Below the pieces are notes generated by a model, which worked only from the letters and a program-made list of their open reading frames with translations, was not told the origin of the DNA and did no database searches. A stretch of DNA of 64,000 nucleotides from Apiospora phragmitis (lineage: Eukaryota; Ascomycota; Sordariomycetes; Amphisphaeriales; Apiosporaceae): assembly GCA_038363925.1 (NCBI GenBank), contig JAQQWL010000009.1:2604001-2668000 (forward strand). The letters run 5' to 3'. The translations under genes were made by a program, and so were the position numbers. Shown here in pieces: positions 58,501 to 64,000 of this stretch (its first letter is position 1; each line of letters starts with the position of its first letter).

Positions 58501-60306
58501 CGGAAAGGGTAACCTCCAGTGCGCGGAAGACACCAAGTGAGACGAATGCCACACTGGGGATGAGACTGCCGTGAATGGCGGCATACACTGAGAGGGCCAC
58601 GGCTGCAAGCATGATGGGGCTGGTGAGCCAGCATCCGATTAGACAGACATCGTTGATGAACGCATTCCAAACGCTGCTAAGTTCTCTCTCGCGAACTTCC
58701 CCAATCTTCTTCTCCCACTGCGGCTCAAGAGCGGCAAATTTGATTTGACGAATACCCTGGAGGGCTTCAGAGACGACTTCCATCTTTTCGTCACGGACCT
58801 TCATCAACTTATCTTGCGCAGCCGAGTACCGCTTGCTGAAGTAGGCATTGACGGGAGTGATGGCAAGCATGGTTGAGAACCCAGCTACCAGAGCCTGCCA
58901 GCCTAACAGATCCAGCAAGAACACCAACGACACAATCAGTTTGAAAAGACTGCCGGGGAAGTAGAAGTTGAAGGATGCAAAATCGGAAACACGTTTCGCA
59001 TCTACTCCGATCAGATTGACGGTGCTCTGCTTGCTCTTCTTAATTTGCTCCTCTTCAGTCTCCTCCGTGTCAGGCTTATCAATGGCAGTAGACTCGCCGG
59101 ACGGCGCGGCAATGGTAGGTTCGGTAGCGCTGGCATCCTGCGTTTTCTTCTTTCCTGCGCCCTTCGTGTCCTTCCGTCTCATTGATTTCTTAAAAATCAG
59201 AGATGACAGCTGAGCTCGAATGGGAACACATAGTTCGGCCCATGACATCCAAAAGACTTGAGACTCCACCCATGACTGGGCGACAATGGCCACAGCAATC
59301 CAGATAACCCAGATCCACGCGTCATATCCAAGGGGCTCACGGTTTGTGCGTCTCTCGAGGAGCCGAAGAAGTTGTAGAACGCACCATTGAGGGGCGAAAT
59401 TCAGGAACGAGGTTACCAGAGTCGCAAACCACTGAAGAGCGAACTTCCATTTGTGTGCGAGAATAATAGAAACCCACAGCGGACCGGTGAATCCGCGGCT
59501 CTCCCAGTCAGCCGTGGTTTCCTTGGCTCTCGTAAAGTGGTCTGGCCTTGGAAGATCAGTCAGATCGAGGGACTTCTTCTTTGCTGCATGCAGGAGCACG
59601 TTGGCCGGCCAGCTCCAGTTGAAGCGAGCCCATGCAGAGTTGGTATAGTATCTGTCGACGAGCTGGTCGTTATGGAAGACATCAGGACGCCTTGGCACGG
59701 ACAAGCTGGCAAAAGCTAGGCTGACAATAGTGGCAATCTCGATGACCCTAAGAACGAAAGCAGCCTTATCGTGTCTGAGGAGATCTTGTGCGACTCGGTT
59801 ATCCTGGAATGCTAGTGCCGCAGCAAGCACGACGCACGAAAGTGCTGAATACAGGCCCAGATCATAGGCCGTGACAGAGCTGTGGCTTGCTGCGATACAG
59901 ATTGATTGCAAGAATAAAAGTGCCTGTAACACGGTTTAGCGAGGACCCTTCTCGCAATTCTAAGAATGCTCATAAATCCATGTGAACTTACCCAAGCTGC
60001 AACAGTAAGCCAGTTCTCGAGGAAGAGACCCTTTCCCTCGTCAAGGGTGGATAGTACAGCCAATGCAATGGAGAGACCTAGGCCTACCAGGGACAAGAGG
60101 AGGATAAAAGCTTTAGGGACTTTTGCGCTGAAAGCCTTGACGGCTTCTGGTGTACTCTTGCCATCCTCGTCTTCATAAATATCTGACGGCTTCGCATCCC
60201 GGTTTCGAACCTGCAGGACCAGTCTGGTGACGGCTGGTATGGTGAAGAGTGCGATCAGCCCCACGCTTGTTGCAGAAGTCCCCAAGAAACCCGTTTCGGC
60301 CGACAT
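55520..60306 (-). CDS. ABCC (MRP-type) full-size ABC transporter
   Basis: Export pump of the multidrug-resistance-associated family, about 1570 aa, plasma or vacuolar membrane. Exon 1 60306-59992, intron 59991-59924 (GTAAGT, CGCTAAAC, TTACAG), exon 2 59923-55520. About five N-terminal hydrophobic helices (TMD0-like) precede TMD1. NBD1 has GKTGSGKS (Walker A), INLSGGQKWRITLARAI (signature) and EILVLDDIFSAVD, with Asp in place of the catalytic Glu, as is typical of the degenerate ABCC site 1. TMD2 starts near YATYLSDSGGWFFW. NBD2 has VGRTGAGKSSL, LNLSQGQRQLLCLARAI and MVLDEATSAVD. A QQTSFQQTSFQPTS mini-repeat lies in an extracellular loop. Two frame changes (about 57702 and 57604) flank the NBD1-TMD2 linker; exon 2 still divides by three. 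Without them it would look like two half-transporters. Confidence 0.92.
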
Positions 60307-63300
60307 AATTTTTTGGGAGTTTACTCGAGGCAGATGTCGTCCGTATGTACCGTACCAGCGCCGCGCGCCGAGCCTTCCAATTACGAATCCGCCGAGATTA
60401 ACCAGGTCTGCGAATCCTTCTTGCCTCGGGGTATTTGTTTACTTCTTTGCGATGAGAAGGTCCTAGAGGCACGGGGGAAAAATAAATAATAATAAAAGCT
60501 ACAGAACGAGGCAGGCAATTAAGAGGTTGGAAAAGACCCCGGTTATGGGCCCGCTTGCGATCGATTTGTCAGTCACAGCACGTCCAAGTCTTCGGACCTT
60601 TACCGTTCGGGGAATTCAGATGTGAAAAGATTGATAAAATCCAACCCAACGATTCAAGCCTAGGACGCCCTCCACTTGTCTAATTTGTGACGACAAGTAG
60701 AGCTACAGATGTACATACATGTAGATATACTACTCCGTACTCTGAGGTAATTTGCCTGCGTGGTTTGGGAAATGGTGAGCGTGAGATGGGAATTTTCTGA
60801 CTGCTACTTGCCCGGTTGACTCATTGCGGCGAAGCGGTATCCCGGGCTAGGTTAGCAGATACCCTCCAGCTCCCTGACTCCATCCCGATGCAGGAATGTG
60901 GTTGAAGGGTGCCACCCGACCACCCCCCCCCCCCAATCGCCCAGTCGCCCCTAGTGCCATCCAATGCACCCCAGTCATGCGAAGCACCACCAGAGCCCCG
61001 ATGCGCCAATAAGACCACCAGCCAGATAACGCCGTGGGCCAAAGAAGCCACTACGCCCTGCCAGCTCCGACTCGGTGCGCGTCTCCCGGCATGATAGGTT
61101 GCAACTCCCGGGGCGCCGAAGAAGGCTGCAAGGCTGCTCCTACTGCCAGATGCCTACTTTTCTCTAGGCTAAGGTCGCAAGAGGAGGAGGAATATGAGGT
61201 GGTTGGGCAATCCGGTGCTGACAAACTGTGTCGTTCGCTTCCACCGTTCCCACCCATGGCTTGAAGCACTGTGTTCAAGGGCGAGTAGGCGGCAAGGCGG
61301 CCAGGATATCGCGCTCGGATGCCGAAGCTCATTATGGCTCACAATGGCTTACGTTCCCTTGCCGCAAGTACCCACCGGGGAGGAGGCTAGGTAGGTTAGG
61401 TCTGGAGTGGATACATATCCGAAATGCTCCTATCCAAGATTAGAAGGTGAAGCTCGTGAAGCACATCAAATACTGTATTCGTTTCTGGGGTGCATTCGAG
61501 AAGTCGTACACTGTAGTAATCTGATACAAATAAGGTAGGCCGCGAACCTAGTAGAAGAGGGGTATTAGACAGGCGAAAGTACTGGCATCCAACATTCACA
61601 TCCGCTTAACCTCCAATTGGTCAGGGAGTCAACGTGCTTGCTGCTGCGCATCCATTTCATCATGACCGCCGACGAATACCATGTTAGAATGACTTTCTGT
61701 TGAGCCCGTACTCTTGAACAACGATACCGGAGTTGGTAAAGGCATGTAGGTGACCATGAGACCTGCATGCGTCTGGCAGTAGTGAGTGCTGGGTTCCACT
61801 GCAGCTTACCTGCATCTCGGCTATAGGCTTAGTGGTAGGCAGAACTGGACGACGTACATGTATGACAGACTAATATGATAGAATCTGACTCGAGATGAGT
61901 TCCAAAGAGAACAGAACAGATAGATGCACAAGTCCTACTCCGGCCCCTTACTTTCTCCAAACAGCATGCATAATGGACCTTCGGTACTTGTTTGACAGTA
62001 TAAGGGATAGGCCATGCCGGATGTGAGTGAGAGTGAGGCCGGACCTTGATTCCCCAAACAAAACCCTACCTTATGCTCTGACACTTGTCACAGTCCCTAC
62101 AGTGTTATCGGCGGCCGTCGGGTCAGGTGCATAAACGGACTTTAAGAAGATACTGCACTGATGACGCTGGTATGCGTGTCTCTGATCAGATGATAGTGGA
62201 TGGTGATGACGCTAATGTACGAACGATATATTATCTGACTGTCTAGAATGCCGCCAGTGGGGGGATACAGGAACTCTTCTCCTGCCTGCATTGGGCCCCA
62301 ACAACAATTGTTTCAACGGTTAAAGAGATGATGGTTGGTTCGGGTCATAGTATTACATATCTCGAATTCGGTCTTGCTAGGATTCGGTCTCCTTGTGTTG
62401 TTCTACCTCCACCAACATGGTCAGACACCGCCAATCTAGATGGGCATGTTCATCGCCTAGAAATCGGATCTACGTGCGAGATTTCGTACTTGGCCAAGAT
62501 AGATGCCATGTCTTTGAATCGTAGCGGAAAGCGGGTGGCAACCCTCAAGATTAGCACTTAGGAAGCAGCAATTGCTTGGAGTACACATCTGGGCCAATGG
62601 TGACGCTGGCCCCTCGTACCATAGGTTGAATACGTGCATTTGCTTGGAGCGCCTAAAACTTGCCGCCATCACACCGCCTCAGGCCTCGAGCTCACTGTAA
62701 TTCCTTCCTCACCAGTGGCCAGTCTTCGTGGGGAGAAGTGCGCCGCAGATGCAAGGACGATATACAAACAGTATGAGCCCTGCAGCGAGATGAATAGTGC
62801 TTGTAGTAGTATAAGGCAATGTGAGAAGAGAAGAGCTCAGCAACGCAGTCATTCCTGTAAAAGACAGCGCCTGCTTGTGAGAATTCCCAGGCCAAACATG
62901 CTATCATAGTAACCATAACCGCCAGAGAATTTAACATTTGCACTGATAAGTTGGTGAGACGATAGGACCTTAGGGATTCAAGATAGATTCTGGACCGTGC
63001 TTCGGATCAAGTACAGTAGTCCGTGCCAGGCCAGAGAAACAAACAGCACTGAGCCCCGAAACACGCAGAGCCTCCAACAGGTGGACGAAAGTTTTGATAG
63101 GTGCCGATGCCTCCGGGTCCGGGTATCCGTGACGCCAGCTGGATCATGATCGCACCCACGTAGAACAATAGACAGCAGAAGCAGCTATCTGCACTCGCAC
63201 AGCTGGCAGTAGCATAGCATAGCATAGCGACTTTTTACACTGGCAGTCCCAGCCAGATTTCAAGGACTGGGTATTAAAGTTGTGTATCCATAATCGTGAA

Positions 63301-64000
63301 AGGACGGTTCGGGTTGTTAGTTTGCACATGTCCCAGCCCCGACATTTCTCAGCGACTGGAACGGTGGGTAAGCACAAAGTTGGATCCGCCAAAGATTCCA
63401 ACGCTGAAGCCGAATCCAGCCATTTGACCACACAGCATGTAGCTTAGCCCCTATGAACTGTACAGAATGGACGTGTAAGCAAGTAAGCCATTTACCTATT
63501 ATCAACTTTGAAGCTATCCGACCTAACATTCACCAGTGAATACGGAGCACCTGTGAGGATGACTTAATGAAGCGTGGCTGATATCCATGGACGATGGTCT
63601 GTGTGCTGGGTCAGTCTATGTAGGTACTACTAGACTCTAAGGAATTAGACAGCTAGGGGCAAGTGACGAAACGATAGGTAGGTTTGCTAACAAAACGTTT
63701 GATACTCGGATGCATCATTTTGACTATCACAGCTGGGTATTTAGTCTTATGTCCCTGTAAAAACCTCCCGTTTGAATCGTCGTCCAAGTGAACTGTGCTG
63801 TGCCAGAAAGCGAGGAGAGGAGGAACAGAAGGAGTGTCTGCTGCTGACCTCGGACACCAGGGATCCAAACGCATGCAGCTGATTGGCCAGGCCAAAACAC
63901 GTCCCTTACCACGTCCCACGTCCCAGACGCGCCTGCCCGCTATGGATCCATCCATCCATTAACTGAAGCTTCCAAGGCCCAATGAGTGTCTTCGCTGCGA
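60307..64000. other. 3.7 kb right end, no supportable gene
   Basis: ORFs up to about 100 codons on both strands lack recognisable motifs, introns or codon bias. It holds the ABC transporter promoter, a C-run at about 60924-60935 and a TAGCATAGCATAGC microsatellite near 63212. Confidence 0.5.

Overview
The window looks like nuclear DNA of a filamentous ascomycete (Pezizomycotina, most likely a sordariomycete). Genes sit on both strands without operons. Most are split by 45-270 bp introns with GTRAGT-type donors, CTAAC/CTGAC-like branch sites and YAG acceptors. The repertoire is typical of these fungi: RIF1, RIC8, a PAS-rich hybrid histidine kinase, a Zn2Cys6 regulator, MED8, HYPK, MPDU1, class II DAHP synthase, choline sulfatase, an ABCC transporter and a DUF1996 secreted protein. 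Exon joins were worked out by reading both strands; for nearly every gene the summed exon lengths divide by three.

Layout. 1-6.8 kb: a BBE-like FAD oxidase cut by the window edge, an aldo/keto reductase and a Zn2Cys6 transcription factor, all on the minus strand. 6.8-10.6 kb: gene-free, but it holds a 613 bp MITE-like element (8992-9604) with terminal inverted repeats, a TA target duplication and a nested long palindrome. 10.7-15.1 kb: hybrid histidine kinase. 16.0-16.6 kb: uncertain small gene. 18.3-22.4 kb: hexose-6-phosphate mutarotase, HYPK and DAHP synthase; the last two are divergent across a promoter with a Gcn4/CPC1 site. 23.3-32 kb: RIF1 and RIC8, divergent across a region with two MluI cell-cycle boxes. 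33-42.5 kb: AT-hook/chromodomain protein, MPDU1, choline sulfatase, MED8. 43-50.2 kb: a 'LPxEVRL' F-box-like protein, a small two-helix membrane protein, an acyltransferase-3 and a GFA/CENP-V zinc protein. 50.5-60.3 kb: DUF1295 reductase-like membrane protein, DUF1996 secreted protein and a full-length ABCC transporter. The last 3.7 kb has no supportable gene.

The strongest global signal is that about ten clearly conserved genes carry one-base frame changes, often at homopolymers (histidine kinase, RIF1 x3, RIC8, sulfatase, ABC transporter, MED8, F-box-like, acyltransferase, DUF1996), and two carry in-frame TGA codons (MPDU1, sulfatase). Others (aldo/keto reductase, transcription factor, mutarotase, HYPK, DAHP synthase, chromodomain, GFA, DUF1295) are intact. 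Because essential genes such as RIC8, MED8 and MPDU1 are affected, uncorrected sequencing indels are the simplest explanation for most. The exact 90 bp in-frame duplication in the sulfatase is harder to explain that way.

No multi-gene novel system was found. The best candidates for something undescribed are the MITE with its nested palindrome, the duplicated catalytic strand of the sulfatase, and the AT-hook/chromodomain protein with a probable GC-AG intron.
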